From Plecoglossus altivelis (taxonomy: Eukaryota > Chordata > Actinopteri > Osmeriformes > Plecoglossidae), in the NCBI GenBank assembly GCA_036571765.1, contig BROE01000017.1, positions 8,683,075-8,747,074 of the forward strand: a DNA stretch of 64,000 nucleotides, read 5' to 3'. The translations under genes were made by a program, and so were the position numbers. Below the pieces are notes generated by a model. The model did not search any database. It was not told where the DNA came from and saw only the letters and a program-made list of their open reading frames with translations. Below are positions 38,186 through 50,256 of this stretch, piece after piece. Within the stretch, counting starts at the first letter, position 1, and every line of letters starts with the position of its first letter.

Positions 38186-40833
38186 CACTGTTAGACCCGC
38201 ACACACCCTCGACAACAGATTAACACGGAAAACAATAGTTTCGCCCGAAATACTTCGTTTGTTTACAAACAAAAACGCCACTTAATGGAACGCATATCCA
38301 TGGCAACTGAGCATTTATAAGAAGTTTTTTTTTTTGTTGCCCTCAAGTAAAACAATAACAACAAACAACCTGTATTGTAAGTTGCCATGTGGACCACAGA
38401 ACAGTAGGGGGATGTTTCGAACAGCTTGCAGCCTCAAGTCCATTAACACCAGTCTACCGTATTACTACACAGGATCATGGTAACATTGCTTCAGTGCTTT
38501 ACTTCCTCTACAGAGACCAACATATTCAAAATACGTTCATTATATTTGAATGGCCTGGACTAATTAAGTGATAGGAATGACAGTAAGACTGTCTTAGAGA
38601 GGCATAATTTAACAATTTGTGCTGGAGCAGTGATATCAAATTCATTTAGTTTCCAGTTGTACTTTACTGATAGTTCAGTTGTGATGTCAGTGACGTCAAA
38701 CTGAGGGAAAAAGCCAGGCCAGAGCTTAAATCACAACTAGAACTTTATGAAATCCAACAGTTTCACAGGCAGTATCTGAATATGAAAGCACCTTATCATA
38801 CAAGACAGAGCGTTATTGTTTGAATGTGTTAAGTGTTCTGCTTCAGAACAGTACAAATGGATCGTTTCAGTTTTGCGGCTTGAATGCACGTAGAGAAACA
38901 CACTTGGAGGCATGGATGAGTGAGGAAGCAAATTCAGAGGAATCCTATCGCCTTCACAGACTGTTTACTTAACATACGGCTTCCTTGATTCCTTGGCGCC
39001 AATTGAATGAAGTTTCTATATCTGGGTCCTCCTGTCAATGTTGGAGTGTCCCAAAGAGGAGGAATGTGATTTGTGACAGAAGGTATTGGTGTAGGAACTG
39101 AACCCCTGACTTGGTATGGTGTTGATGTGTTAATATTAGCGTACAGCTGTTCCTCAGCGCCCAAGCAATTCGTTACTTATGTCACTAGTAATGCAAGCCG
39201 AATGCCAGGGCCTTTTTATACAAGGACACAACACTGTCATCCATCGCATTCAACACATTCTCCGGCCAGCCACAAACTATGGACCGTTTTTCAGCAAAAG
39301 CTTCTCCATGTTTCATGGATACTTTTAAAGTTTAAAAACAAGAGGAGAGAATAACAGAAATTGTAGTTATAAGGTCTTTGTAGAAAGAAATGGGTTGTTT
39401 ACGTTGACCTCAAAAACAGGGCGAAGTTTGGGATTTAGTCAACAGTTGTGGAGGGAAAAAAAGTAAATAAATCCAAGATGGCTACCATCTGGGACTACAG
39501 TTCTGTGGCAAGTTCAAAGCCTCTATGAAAATAAGATTGGCTATTTTTGTGAGAAGGAAACTGTAAAAAGGAGAATAACAAGACTTACGGTCTCACGGTC
39601 TGGTGTGTTGCTCAGACTGGGATGTGGAACCCTTTCAACTCGGCTTCAGTTGTAGGAGGACTTTAATGGCTGTGACACAATTCAGCTGCTCATTTGATGC
39701 CATGCAAATAGTTTCATCTTGTGTTAAAGGTTGGATAAGGCGTCTTCAGCTTGTTTGTTCGTTCACTGCTCATAAACACTACGATCCAAAAGGTACTGTA
39801 CCTTTTGGTTCTGTAGCTGAAGATGATTAGGTTCTTTATCCATCAACATATTCCCCTCCTGCCGTGTCCTTTACAGGAAACTCCACACTCTTAGATTGGT
39901 CTGTTGTTTTCAGTTTGCCTCCCTCCCCTGGCACGGATCTTGTGGTCAATGGTGATTGTATTCACTTAAGATGTTTCAAGACCAGCGTGTGTAGGATGGT
40001 TCACAGGCACAAGTGGAGATGGGGCGGCAATTCAATTTAGCAAGGCCCAATGTGATTTTCTGTGGTTCTTAGATAAGGCACATTTAGAGGAATTGATTTC
40101 ATCCTAAGCACGAGTGTTCTTCACGGAACATAAACTAAAAGAGACCCCTTTTTGAACCCGTTCCAGTTCAAAAGTATAAAAGTCAAAGTATTCTGCTGTT
40201 CTTGGACAAGACCCCAAGACATTGAGGCAAGAAAGGACAGGTTCTGTTCTTGCTGCAAGTTAAAGAAGATTCAACAGGAACCCCAAACCTGTTTAGAGAC
40301 GCGATTGTCGTCAACCATCACCTTGTTTCTTCAGCATTGCTTCGCTCTTTTGGCTCACAGTTATGTTATCATCACCCTAAAGTCGTCTGTTTGCAAATTC
40401 CACATCTTAGCATGATAGAAATCTTAAATTGTCAGTTTGTTTCATCACAACTCGTAATTGTTGGTTTACTAAATGACTGTAGTGCCAGAAAGCCTCCAGC
40501 ATCAAATGCAGTAATAATCCAGTACCAATTAAGAGGTTTGCATATTGAATCATCGGAAGTTAATCAAGAAAATACTTTTGATTTTCGAAACGAATCAAAG
40601 GACATCTTCATTTCACCTTTTATCCTCAAATTTAATCCAATAAAGGAACAGAAAATCGTTACAAAATGTAAAAGGCCTCTCTACTGCCGTTGACTTGTTT
40701 TTCCATGGCTTTGTGTTTGATAAGGATAGGCTGTCTTTGCATATTAATCAATTCATGAATAGGAACCCAGACTGATTTGCATTGTGTAAGCTCTGAAGGC
40801 GTCCTATAGTGTATTGGAGGGAAAAGAGAGAAC
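38186..40833. other. ncam1 intron 1, unique sequence
   Basis: No exon is recognised. A possible decayed tRNA-SINE is listed separately at about 39085-39170. A 147-codon frame at 40250-40693 has no recognisable domain. Confidence 0.4.
39085..39170 (-). mobile_element. possible decayed tRNA-derived SINE
   Basis: The + strand reads GGAACTGAACCCCTGACTTG, then GTGTTGATG and AGCGTACAGCTG. This parallels the inverse of the tRNA-like head of fish SINEs (GAACCCATGACCTTGGTGTTG type). It is strongly diverged and lacks a clear tail. Confidence 0.3.
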
Positions 40834-40932
40834 GGGGGGGGGGGGGGGGTTGCCATTCTGAAAGGCAGTGTATCCCTACCCCCCCACGAGCACCCCCCTA
40901 CCCCCTTCACCCTCATCCGACCCCCCCCCATA
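40834..40932. repeat. G16 homopolymer followed by C-run region
   Basis: Sixteen G at 40834-40849 are followed within 30-80 bases by several runs of five to nine C. The pair could fold back on itself, and the length is likely to be uncertain in any assembly. Confidence 0.9.
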
Positions 40933-41148
40933 CACACACACACACACCGCCCCCACCCTGGTGTCTGAACTGAAAATGGAAAGGGTCTTGGAAAAGCAAG
41001 GCCAAAGGACGTTCCTTGGTCGGCACACACAGCCGACACAAACACACACATATGGAGGAAACAGAACTCATCCGCCATGAATGTTTTGACACACTCCCAC
41101 CCACACACCCTTCAGCTCCTAGCGTACTAGCAGACACACACAGCCTTG

Positions 41149-41282
41149 AAGGTTGGGGGGGGAGGGAGAGGGAGAAGGGAGGTGGGAGGGCGAACTGGGA
41201 GGATGGGGAGGGAGGAGGAGGGGAGAACTGGGAGGGAGGAGGGGGGGAGAACTGGGAGAGAGGAGGAGGGAGAGATGGGGGC
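41149..41282. repeat. G/A-rich GGGAGGAGG tract
   Basis: Purine tract containing GAACTGGGAGGGAGGAGG repeated about three times. Confidence 0.85.
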
Positions 41283-42243
41283 TTTCACTAGGAGAACTGA
41301 AGGGCTGTGTATTTTCCATGGTCCCTTAAGCTCAGGTAGTGACTAATCACAATGATGTAATGCCTAGTAATAGATCTGAGCTCATCCTGGTGGTAAGCCT
41401 CATCCTCTGATTGGTCTACACTCCTCATCCCTGATTGGTCTAGATTCCTCGCCTCCGCCCGATTTCGGTGTGGCCTCCTTATCTGTGCTTCAGCCTGCCT
41501 GTGGTTGGTCTTCCTCAGGTGTCTCGGTTCTTCAGGAAGTGCCTCTTTAGTGTGAAGAGTAAGACAACATGGAGTCCTGAGGGAGGGGGAGAATGGTGCG
41601 GAGCGTTTCTGCTGTTTACATCTTAAATTGGCCTCGCCCTCTTCTCTCGCGGAAGACGAGGCAAGTCGATGATGCGAGGGGTGTGATGTATAATAGATAA
41701 GAAACCATTTGAAGTGGCTCATGACTGCAATTAGAAACTCAGTTTGAGTAAGCATGCGCGCTGACAATCATTTCTGTCTTAAAGAGGTTGTTCTGTTTTT
41801 TGGAAAGCATCAGCATATTTTTAAAGGCCAATTAATTTCCACACCTATGGCATATCAAACACTCCTTCTATATTCAACTACAGCTCAGACTTTCTGAATA
41901 GTATGTGATGAGAACTTTAAGTGGAGACAAACAGCGAGGAGAAAAGTAATTATTGAGGCAACTGGAAGAACAGAGAAATATTAATGAGTTCTTTCATTTG
42001 GCGGCGAAAGAATGAAAAGACGGCCTCTCAAAGCTTAATGAAATGGATATTGAGTTTGTGTCTACAGGCAATGATTTGAATCGCATAAAACTATCTTCTG
42101 TTGGCTTGGATATCTGCTCTAAATGTGAAAACAGCTAAATTAATTTAAGATAGAGAAGGCGATACCAATACAGACAGCTGCCTTTTTTATTTCTTATCCA
42201 TGCGTGTGCAGCAGTGAAGCGATGACACAGCCAATACAGAGCT
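41283..42243. other. ncam1 intron 1, unique sequence
   Basis: TGATTGGTCTA occurs twice at about 41410-41450 (inverted-CCAAT cores). A 159-codon minus-strand frame overlaps this region but has no known domain. The block from 41770 is listed as a candidate conserved element. Confidence 0.4.
41770..42130. promoter_or_regulatory. candidate intronic conserved noncoding element
   Basis: A long repeat-free block with many AT-rich cores (GCCAATTAATTTCC, AAGTAATTATTGAGG, AATATTAATGAG, AGCTAAATTAATTTAAG). The composition differs clearly from the repeat-laden intron around it. Enhancer function is inference. Confidence 0.3.
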
Positions 42244-42622
42244 GAGGGAGGCCGAGGGAGGCCGGGGGAGGCTGGGCTAGGTTGAGGGGGGCCGGAGGAG
42301 GCCGTTGGAGGCTGGGCCAGTTCGAGGGAGGCTGGGCCAGTTCGAGGGAGGCTGGGCCAGTTAGAGGGAGGCTGGGCCAGTTCGAGGGAGGCTGGGCCAG
42401 TTCGAGGGAGGCTGGGGGAGGCCAAGGGAGGCTGGGCCAGTTCGAGGGAGGCTGGGGGAGGCCGAGGGAGGCTGGGCCAGTTCGAGGGAGGCTGGGGGAG
42501 GCCGAGGGAGGCTGGGGGAGGCCGAGGGAGGCTGGGCCAGGCCGAGGGAGGCTGGGCCAGGCCGAGGGAGGCTGGGCCAGGCCGAGGGAGGCTGGGGGAG
42601 GCCGAGGGAGGCTGGGCCAGGG
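42244..42622. repeat. 20-bp minisatellite made of two 10-bp modules
   Basis: Units combine GCTGGGCCAG or GCTGGGGGAG with TTCGAGGGAG or GCCGAGGGAG. The left half of the array prefers the first of each pair and the right half mixes them. Gly/Arg-rich frames are artefacts. Confidence 0.95.
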
Positions 42623-43439
42623 CTCTACCAGGAAGCAGGATTCACCTTGTTAAAAAGGTTCCTGACAGTCAGCTATACCTGCTACTCTGTCACCCTTCAG
42701 TCTCTGTGCAGCTCTTGGTCAGCTGATGTGGAGCCACACATCAGGACAGGATAAAGATGGAGGGCTTGGAGGGCGCCCCTGTATCTCTCTGGGCAAGGCT
42801 GGCACACAGACACCAGGGGTCTGCTTCCTCTTCAGGCCATCTCTGCATCTCTCCCTCCTGTACTCATCCCGTCTAGCTGGAAGCTATCTCAGAGGTTCAA
42901 TGACATCATGCAAGGCACATAGTATATCCCCAGGTGAAACAAATAACAAATAATAATAATAATATTTGAAAATAAACCAATGCCACTGGAAGGTGGCTGG
43001 TGGTGTTTTGCTGCTGCTCTGTAGCAGGCAGCTGGTGGACTGATTGAATACTGATGATTCTGGGTTGAATACTCGATTCATCAGGAAACCTCTGGGTCAT
43101 TTACCGGTGTTATCGAAAGCTGCATCTTCACAGATCATGGTTTCTCTCTGGCTGCAGCGGTGAGACTTCTCAGACTCCTGGTCTTTCTCCGCCTCGACGT
43201 GAAGGACCCCTTAAACAATGTCTCTCCCCCACCCCTCCCTCCTTTCCTCCCTCCTGGTGACCCTGTTCACGGACCTGAATATGGGGTGAGACTGTACTGT
43301 CCACGGTCAAGCTGCTTGCCTTTCTAAGAATAGGGAGGCCTGTGATTTATTAAGGCTATGCACTAAAACAATCTGCAAGAAGAGCTTCTCAAGAGAACGT
43401 TTCTGCTGAGCGCTCTATTCACCAGGCAGTGAAGGAGCG
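42623..43439. other. ncam1 intron 1, unique sequence
   Basis: A short (AAT)n run lies near 42949. I see nothing else that can be named. Confidence 0.4.
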
Positions 43440-43990
43440 AGAGAAACAAAGGGAGGGAGGAGGAGGGGGAGGAGGGGAGGAGGAGGAGGGGAGAGAGAGA
43501 AAGAACGAGGGCACAAAAGAGTGTCATCAGGGAGGGGCCCAGGGGTTGGGCAGAGGATGAGGGAGAGAGGAGGGGGTGTAGGGAGGGAGAGGAGGGGGTG
43601 GAGGGAGGGAGGCGAGAGAGGGAGAGGGGGGGGGGAAGGGAGGAGAAGAGGAGGGGTGGTGTAGGGGAGGGTGAGGAGAGAGTGAGGGGGGTGTAGGGAG
43701 GATGGGCAGAGAGGACGCGGGAGTGTAGGGGGGAGGGAGGGGAAAGTAAGGAGGGGGTGTAGGGAGAGAGAGAGAGAGGAGGGGTGTAGAGGAGAGAGAG
43801 AGTAAAGAGAGGTAGGGGGTGTCAGGGAGGGAAAGCGAGGGGAGGAGGGGGAGTGTAGGAGTGGAGAGAGGGAGAGAAGGAGGGGGTGAAGGGAGGGAGC
43901 GGGAACGTAGAGGAAAGGAGAAGGAGGGAGGGAAAGAAAAAGAAAAAAGAGAAAGAAAGAAAGAGGAGAGGAGGGGAGGGATGAGAGGAG
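43440..43990. repeat. polypurine GGGAGGAGGGGGTGTAGG-type array
   Basis: This is G/A-rich DNA with recurrent GGGGGTGTAGGGAG blocks roughly every 25-40 bases. Runs of G are frequent. The 195-codon minus-strand Pro/Ser frame is an artefact. Confidence 0.92.
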
Positions 43991-46249
43991 CGGTTGGAAG
44001 AGGGATGAGAGAAGGGAGATCCGCAGTGAAGCCAGGCTGAAATTGATGGCCTTGTGATGCAGAGTGTATTAGGTGCACATTGGGAGCAGACCCATCAATA
44101 AGTCTAAGAGTCACTATTGCAAGTGAAGGAGGTGATGTCCTCGGGGTACTCTCTCTGCTCTTCTCCTCTTTCCGTCCTCGCTCTCACTGGTTTAAAAAAA
44201 AGAAACAATAGCGAAGTAATCAGCAAAAAAAAGACATAAAGGGGTCCTCTTTCTCGAGGAGCGTCGGTCACTCTCTCTCGACGTGGTACATACGCATCGC
44301 TTCCCATCGCTCTTTTTGGACCAACTATGAAATCCTGTTATATAATCCTAAACCGTGACCAATCTCAGCCCTTCTAAAATGCTTCTTGTATTTTATTCTC
44401 GTAACAACATCCTTACTGGTCACAATATACAACAAAAACATTCATTACAACCCATTCATCTGCCTTGAGTTTCCTTCACGTTTGATTTGGAAATTGTAGC
44501 ATCAATGAAATACTCGCATCATTCTTCTTTGAAGACCTCAGGGCTAAATGGTTCTGGGTAGACCTGTTGGAAGTCCATTCTTAGCTTAAGTAGCACCAGT
44601 AAGCATTGTGCTAAAGTGACAAGTTGACATCCTGAATTACTACCATTTTTCTGTAAATACAACTGACCCGAGTATTTGGAATGTTTTAGCTGTCAGAAAG
44701 CCTAACCCTGGCTTTCAGTCACAGGTAGCCTCTGGAAACCTCACATTAACGGTTCATATGATGTCAGTAATGGTTTTCTCAATGTCACTGGTCTTGCTGA
44801 TGGATGGATGGACCCTGATATCTACTCCTTGGTTTGAAAGGCTCCAATCAACAAGAACAGGCTGGTTCTTTAGCCTCTGTTTTAATTCCCACTCTTGGGA
44901 TTTGAGTGTGTGGCTTGTATCTGCGCTGATATAATCAATGTTCTTTGCTCGTTGGCCTTCTGATAAGGGCAGGAATGTTTGTTGCACCTGTCTGCGATTG
45001 CCCCAGATTTCTGTACAGATTTTCTACTTCTCCTCTCAGCCCTGGATGTGTGTCTCTCTCTCTCTCTCTAGCTTTGGAGTTGGCTGCTATTTCTGTGGTT
45101 TAAAGAACACTGTGTCCTCTGTAGAACTCTAAAGCTGTAAAACCTGCTGTGTCATGGAAGAACCAATCAGAACCAATAATTGTACGTTCTCGAAGTTCTC
45201 AGCTGAGGGTCCAGTGTCAGGCTGATCTCTCATTAGCGGCAGATAAAAGGCGGAGGAGACGAGAGATCTGGGCAGATTAAAAGGGGCTGACCCTTCGGTG
45301 GACGTTGCCAAGTCAATCATCTTTGGGGGCGTTGAATCTGTCTACAGGCTGCCAGCAAGCAGGCTGGTTTTATGTCAGTCATCTCCCATCTCTGTTGCCC
45401 CATTTCCCTGGGCGGGGTGGGTAGAGGAGGAGGAGGTTGAGGAGGAGGAGGACAGGGCAGGAGCAGATGTTGATGAGACAGGCACTGATACCTCCAGAAG
45501 CAGTTTGCTTCCAAGGAGTTTAACAGATTATCCTGATTAGGAGCAGAAATAGCCTTCGCTGCTTTGCGCCTTGACTGCATTGACCTGAAAAGAAACAGCC
45601 TTGTCTCTGTTTTTGAAGTGGCTGCTTATTAAGTCACACCTGCAGATGAAACACAGATCCACCTTCCGGATTCTGAACCAGAACCAGAATTTCACATCTT
45701 GTCATTTTTGTTTGACGTTTTTTTTCTCCGTGGTAACTGGAAGACGTCTTCCTTGTAGTCTCTGACACGGCGTGAAGAGAGAGCGGGGGTCTACACCTCA
45801 GCTTAGCCAGAGGGAAGGCATCTGTTTGCAGAACGAGAGGGAGGCTTTCATGCAACACATAACTGATACAACCCTACTGGACAAGCAGCCTGGCTGCCTG
45901 GCCGCTGTGAATCAACTCCAGCTCGCCTCATTTCCTCTGCAGCGTAAGACTTATCTCTCACTCCAAAGAGAAGCTCAATAATGGGATCCATACAACATAC
46001 AGTCGTAACACGGTGCCCAGGCAGGTATTAGAATGGTGGATTCATATATTGACACATGGTATCTGTGGGGAAGCTGTCCAAAGCTTGTTTGAGGAGCTCC
46101 GTAAGGCATGGTGTAATGTGCTCAGTAGCTAGAGCCAGAGGAAACCAAGGGGAAATCCAACCATGTACATATAGGTTTTTTGATTGGTGTGGCAGTTGAA
46201 CGGTAATTAGACATGAATATGTTTTCCTTCTCAGGTAGGTAGTGTAAAC
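43991..46249. other. ncam1 intron 1, unique sequence
   Basis: About 44035-44105 is a repeat-free block that resembles conserved noncoding DNA. A short GGA-rich run lies at about 45424-45452. No exon is recognised. Confidence 0.4.
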
Positions 46250-46500
46250 AGGAGGACAGGGAGGGAGGAGGATGGGGAGGGAGGAGGATGGGGAGGGAGG
46301 AGGATGAGGATGGAGGACAGGGAGGAGGAGGAGGTCTGTCTTGAGGGAGGAGCAGGAGGATGAGGAGGAGGATTGTGAGGACAGGAGGAGGAGATCTGGA
46401 GCGACAGGGAGGAGGAGAGATGGAGGACAGGAGAGGGAGGGGCTGCGTGGACAGGGAGGAGGGGGAGATGGAGAAGGACAGAGGCAGATGGCAGGAGAGA
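46250..46500. repeat. GGAGGATGGGGAGG-type purine array
   Basis: GGGAGGAGGAT units recur at the left and decay into GGA-rich DNA to the right. Confidence 0.9.
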
Positions 46501-47465
46501 GATAGTGTATGAAGGGGGACCGTGAGGAAGCGATCATTTTTGAGTTTGTGTGGGGGAGGATAGAAAGTGAGTAGTGTGGAGTCGGAGGGAATGGTAAGTA
46601 TAGAGGAGGGGTATTGAGGAGGGAGAGAGGGAAGGATGAGGAGATGAGGGGTTTTAAGATGGAGGTCTAGGAGGGAGGAGAAAGCAGGAAAGGTATAAGC
46701 ATTCTTGTTGCTTAAACATTTCGAAAGGGTGGTAATTAGCCAAAAGCATGTTTCAAGTGTATTCCCTTCCTCACTCGTATATTTCAGCTATGTTCCCAGT
46801 CTTTAAATAGGCAGTAAAAGAATGGTGGTTCTCACTCACAAACACATAGATCACGTTGGTTGGAAGTGGCTTTTGGGGTCGAGTCGCGCCTTATTCGAAG
46901 GTTTAACGACTCTGGAGTGTGTCTGACTCAGTCCAGTTGGTGGAAATCAATCAGAATTGACAGCCATTTAAAGCTAAACCCAATGATGTTGGATGCAGAG
47001 AGCCCAAAGCTCTTCAAAAGGCTATAGTAGACATTGTTCCTCTTTATGGCAGAGAGGACTCCCTGGTAGGAGAAATCCATCTTGCCAAAAGACAGATGGT
47101 GGTTTGTAGGCGAGGCATGGGCTGTATCAATGGATGAACCCTTGGGGACTGGAGAGAGTTAGTCACCCTTGTATTGGAGCAGAATGTCAAACTTTTGAGT
47201 TTTGTTCATATGGTCGTTTCGCCTGGCTTTTCAGAAAGCAGCGTTGTGATTTTGACACATTTCCTGCCTTTAGAGATGCGGGTGTGCTCTTGGTCTTGTC
47301 CCTTCATGACTCGGACTAGGTAAAAACCTTGGTTATTGCAGTTTGCCTGTGTTTTGTGAGAACGCTTCTTGAATCAGTCTTGCAAAGTGTTGACTTGAAG
47401 CTCCGGTTAATTAGGGGCCTTTGTTTCAGCTGCATACCTCTCTACCTCTATCTTCCCTGTGTCCT
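46501..47465. other. ncam1 intron 1, unique sequence
   Basis: I see no gene or named repeat. Confidence 0.4.
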
Positions 47466-48096
47466 GGGTAGCTCTCTGTGTCCTGGGTAGCTCTCTGTGT
47501 CCTGGGTAGCTCTCTGTGTCCTGGGTAGCTCTCTGTGTCCTGGGTAGCTCTCTGTGTCCTGGGTAGCTCTCTGTGTCCTGGGTAGCTCTCTGTGTCCTGG
47601 GTAGCTCTCTGTGTCCTGGGTAGCTCTCTGTGTCCTGGGTAGCTCTCTGTGTCCTGGGTAGCTCTCTGTGTCCTGGGTAGCTCTCTGTGTCCTGGGTAGC
47701 TCTCTGTGTCCTGGGTAGCTCTCTGTGTCCTGGGTAGCTCTCTGTGTCCTGGGCATCCTCCCTGTGTCCTGGGTAGCTCTCTGTGTCCTGGGCATCCTCC
47801 CTGTGTCCTGGGTAGCTCTCTGTGTCCTGGGTAGCTCTCTGTGTCCTGGGTAGTTCTCTATGTCCTGGGTAGCTCTCTGTGTCCTGGGCATCCTCCCTGT
47901 GTCCTGGGTAGCTCCCTGTGTCCTGGGTAGCTCCCTGTGTCCTGGGTAGCTCCCTGTGTCCTGGGTAGCTCTCTGTGTCCTGGGTAGCTCCCTGTGTCCT
48001 GGGCATCCTCCCTGTGTCCTGGGTAGCTCCCTGTGTCCTGGGTAGCTCCCTGTGTCCTGGGTAGCTCTCTGTGTCCTGGGTAGCTCTCTGTGTCCT
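47466..48096. repeat. 19-bp minisatellite, 33 units, three main variants
   Basis: The base unit (A) is GGGTAGCTCTCTGTGTCCT. Variant C has CTCCCTG for CTCTCTG. Variant B is a 20-base GGGCATCCTCCCTGTGTCCT. Reading left to right: 15 identical A units, then B A B A A A' A B C C C A C B C C A A, where A' has two changes. Unit length is not a multiple of three, so minus-strand frames cycle through all three readings of the unit; they are artefacts. Confidence 0.98.
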
Positions 48097-48289
48097 GGGT
48101 ACACATCCTTTTAAAGGGGAGAGAAAGGGAGGGTACCCTCATTAATCATTGTGTCAGATTTACCCAGGGCAAATTATAACCAGAATGTTTCTACGTGTCA
48201 GAAAGGGTGAAACAGAGGCTTGTGACCCACTATGGGAAATGGAGAAAATGAGGAGGATGAGGAGAGAGGGAGAGAGAGAGGGACTGGAG
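48097..48289. other. short unique spacer
   Basis: Noncoding spacer between the 19-bp array and a CT tract. Confidence 0.4.
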
Positions 48290-48499
48290 CCACCAAACAG
48301 CCTCTTTCTGTCTCTCTCTTCGTTTGTCTCTCTCATTCTGTTCCACTCTCTCTCGCTGTCTCGGTCTATCTCTCTGTTCCACTCTGGCCCCTTCTATCTC
48401 TGTTCCAGTCCATCTCTCTGTTTCTCTCTGTCTCTCTCTCTCCTCTCCTCTCATTCTCTCTGGCCTCTTTCTATCTCTGTTCCAGTCCATCTCTCTGTT

Positions 48500-48571
<72 letters not shown>

Positions 48572-48672
48572 ATTCTCTCATTCTCTCTGGCCCCGTCTAT
48601 CTCTGTTCCAGTCCATCTCTCTGTTTCTCTCTCTGTCTCTCTCTCTCTCCTCTCATTCTCTCTCTATTCTGT
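48290..48672. repeat. (CTCT)n tract with TCTATCTCTGTTCCAGTCC blocks
   Basis: The phrase TCTATCTCTGTTCCAGTCC recurs three times inside CT-rich DNA, showing block duplication. Frames are artefacts. Confidence 0.92.
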
Positions 48673-49520
48673 GATGTGTTTCTGTTGAGAATGGGCTGGT
48701 TGTTAGCTGTGGAGCCCTGGAGGCTGGGGCAGCGTAGCAGACATGGCGAACTTCCCAAGGACAGGGGCCAGTTTCCCCAGCGCCTCCTCATTAAAGAGCC
48801 TGGCTGTCTATTGTTTATGGAGCACAATCAGCTCCGGAGCAAAACAAAGAAGCGAGAAGCAGAAAGCACCGACGCCACATGCTGAACTGTTCCGCGTCTC
48901 GTCGAGGAGGAGGAGAGACGCTCACACACTGATCATCTCTGGTTCTCTCTCTCTCTTTGAATCTCTCTCTCTGTTCATCTCTCTTTCTCTCTCCGTTTCT
49001 CTCTCTCTCTCCGCTTCTCCTCCGCCTGTTTTTTGTCTCTCTATTTTAGTCTCTTCCTCGCTCTCTCTCCCCTAGACACACACTCCCCCTCTCTATCAGT
49101 CTCTCTCACTTTCTCATTACTGTTATTGGGAAAGACGTTCTCAGGGCAGTGTTTTGCCAGGGACATTGAAGAGCCTTAATTAGTTCATTCCCCAATATGG
49201 TGCTTCTTACTAGTTGAATGGTTTTTAGTGCCTCTGGAGAAGTCTGAATGTCAAACGTTTTCCTACAGAGGCATGAAACAGAGAGGGAGGGATGGATGGA
49301 TGCTGGGAGCAGACAAGGCAGTCATGTACGCTTTCCTGCATGTATTTACAACAACGATGGCCTTTTTATGCGACAGATCCAGTTCAATGCGCCGTGCAAC
49401 CGCATTTCAACTCCTGAGGATGGGTTTGTACACGGAGAAAGAAAAATGCAGCAATTAGCGCGTGTGCGCGTCCTGCTGTGGGGAGGGATAGTCTTCACTG
49501 GGATTCAAACCCCCTCCGCC
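48673..49520. other. ncam1 intron 1, unique sequence with a CT tract
   Basis: CT-rich from about 48935 to 49110, otherwise mixed. No exon is recognised. Confidence 0.4.
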
Positions 49521-49583
49521 TCACATGACCCTCCGTGTCACATGACCCTCCGCGTCACATGACCCTCCGCGTCACATGACCCT
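49521..49583. repeat. 17-bp tandem repeat with TCACATGA cores, four copies
   Basis: TCACATGACCCTCCGCG is repeated at 49521, 49538, 49555 and 49572. Each copy carries the E-box CACATG in the TCACATGA context. Confidence 0.9.
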
Positions 49584-49626
49584 CTACAGGGTGGCGTCTT
49601 ACCGTCTTCATGGGGTGGTTTTCTAA

Positions 49627-49835
49627 ACTGCCAGGGGGGAGGGAGGAGGAGGAGGGAGTAAGGAGGAGGACAGGGAGGGAGGTGGGGGCAGGAGGGGGCA
49701 GGAAGGGGAGGGGGGAGGGAGGAGAAGAAAGGAAGGGGAGGGAGGAGGAGGGGGTGGGAGGGGGCAGGAAGGGGAGGGAGGAGGGAGGAGGGGGCAGGAA
49801 GGGGAGGGAGGAGGAGGGAGTAGGGAGGAGGAGGA
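49627..49835. repeat. GGGAGGAGG-type purine tract
   Basis: GGAAGGGGAGGGAGGAGG recurs about four times in a G/A-rich run. Frames are artefacts. Confidence 0.92.
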
Positions 49836-50256
49836 GGTCGAGTGGAGTTGGTTTTGTCGGAGGAAGATGGTCTGGGTTAGAAGGCAGACCTGCATCATGA
49901 TGGTCTAGGTTAGAAGGCAGACCTTCATCATGACTCAAGGGCATCTTTTTAATGTTTCCTTTTTTCAGCACCTTCCAAACCCCCCTGGGACATTTTTGTT
50001 CCTGTCTGGCCTTCATCTTAGTGAGGTTTTCTTGCACTAAATGTGAGATCCAAGCTTCAGTTATGTTGGCTATAGGCCCCAGGAAATTGGTTTTGTGGAA
50101 GGTATATAATAATGATTGTCTCTGTAATTGAATTGGACGTTTAGTTGAAAGACCCTCGCTGTCTACTATGCTTCCTGTAACATGATCGAATTTGTAGATT
50201 CAAGGTATTCCAGTAATGGTATTCTGTTTCTGGGCAAAAGAGGGACAGCTGTGCAT
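49836..50256. other. ncam1 intron 1, unique sequence
   Basis: ATGGTCTGGGTTAGAAGGCA and its near copy ATGGTCTAGGTTAGAAGGCA form a short direct repeat at about 49867-49920. Nothing else is seen. Confidence 0.45.

Noticed and set aside
41288..41767. 159-codon minus-strand frame
   Set aside because: It spans a small DNA duplication (TGATTGGTCTA), has no recognisable domain, and is near the length expected by chance in 64 kb.
47407..48142. Minus-strand frames of up to 218 codons with a Gly-His-Arg-Glu-Leu-Pro-Arg-Thr-Gln pattern
   Set aside because: They are readings of a 19-bp minisatellite whose period is not a multiple of three; several frames are open at once and the pattern is forced by the DNA repeat.
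49498..49514. B-box-like GGGATTCAAACCCC as a tRNA or SINE
   Set aside because: No A-box, tail or tRNA fold is visible around it.
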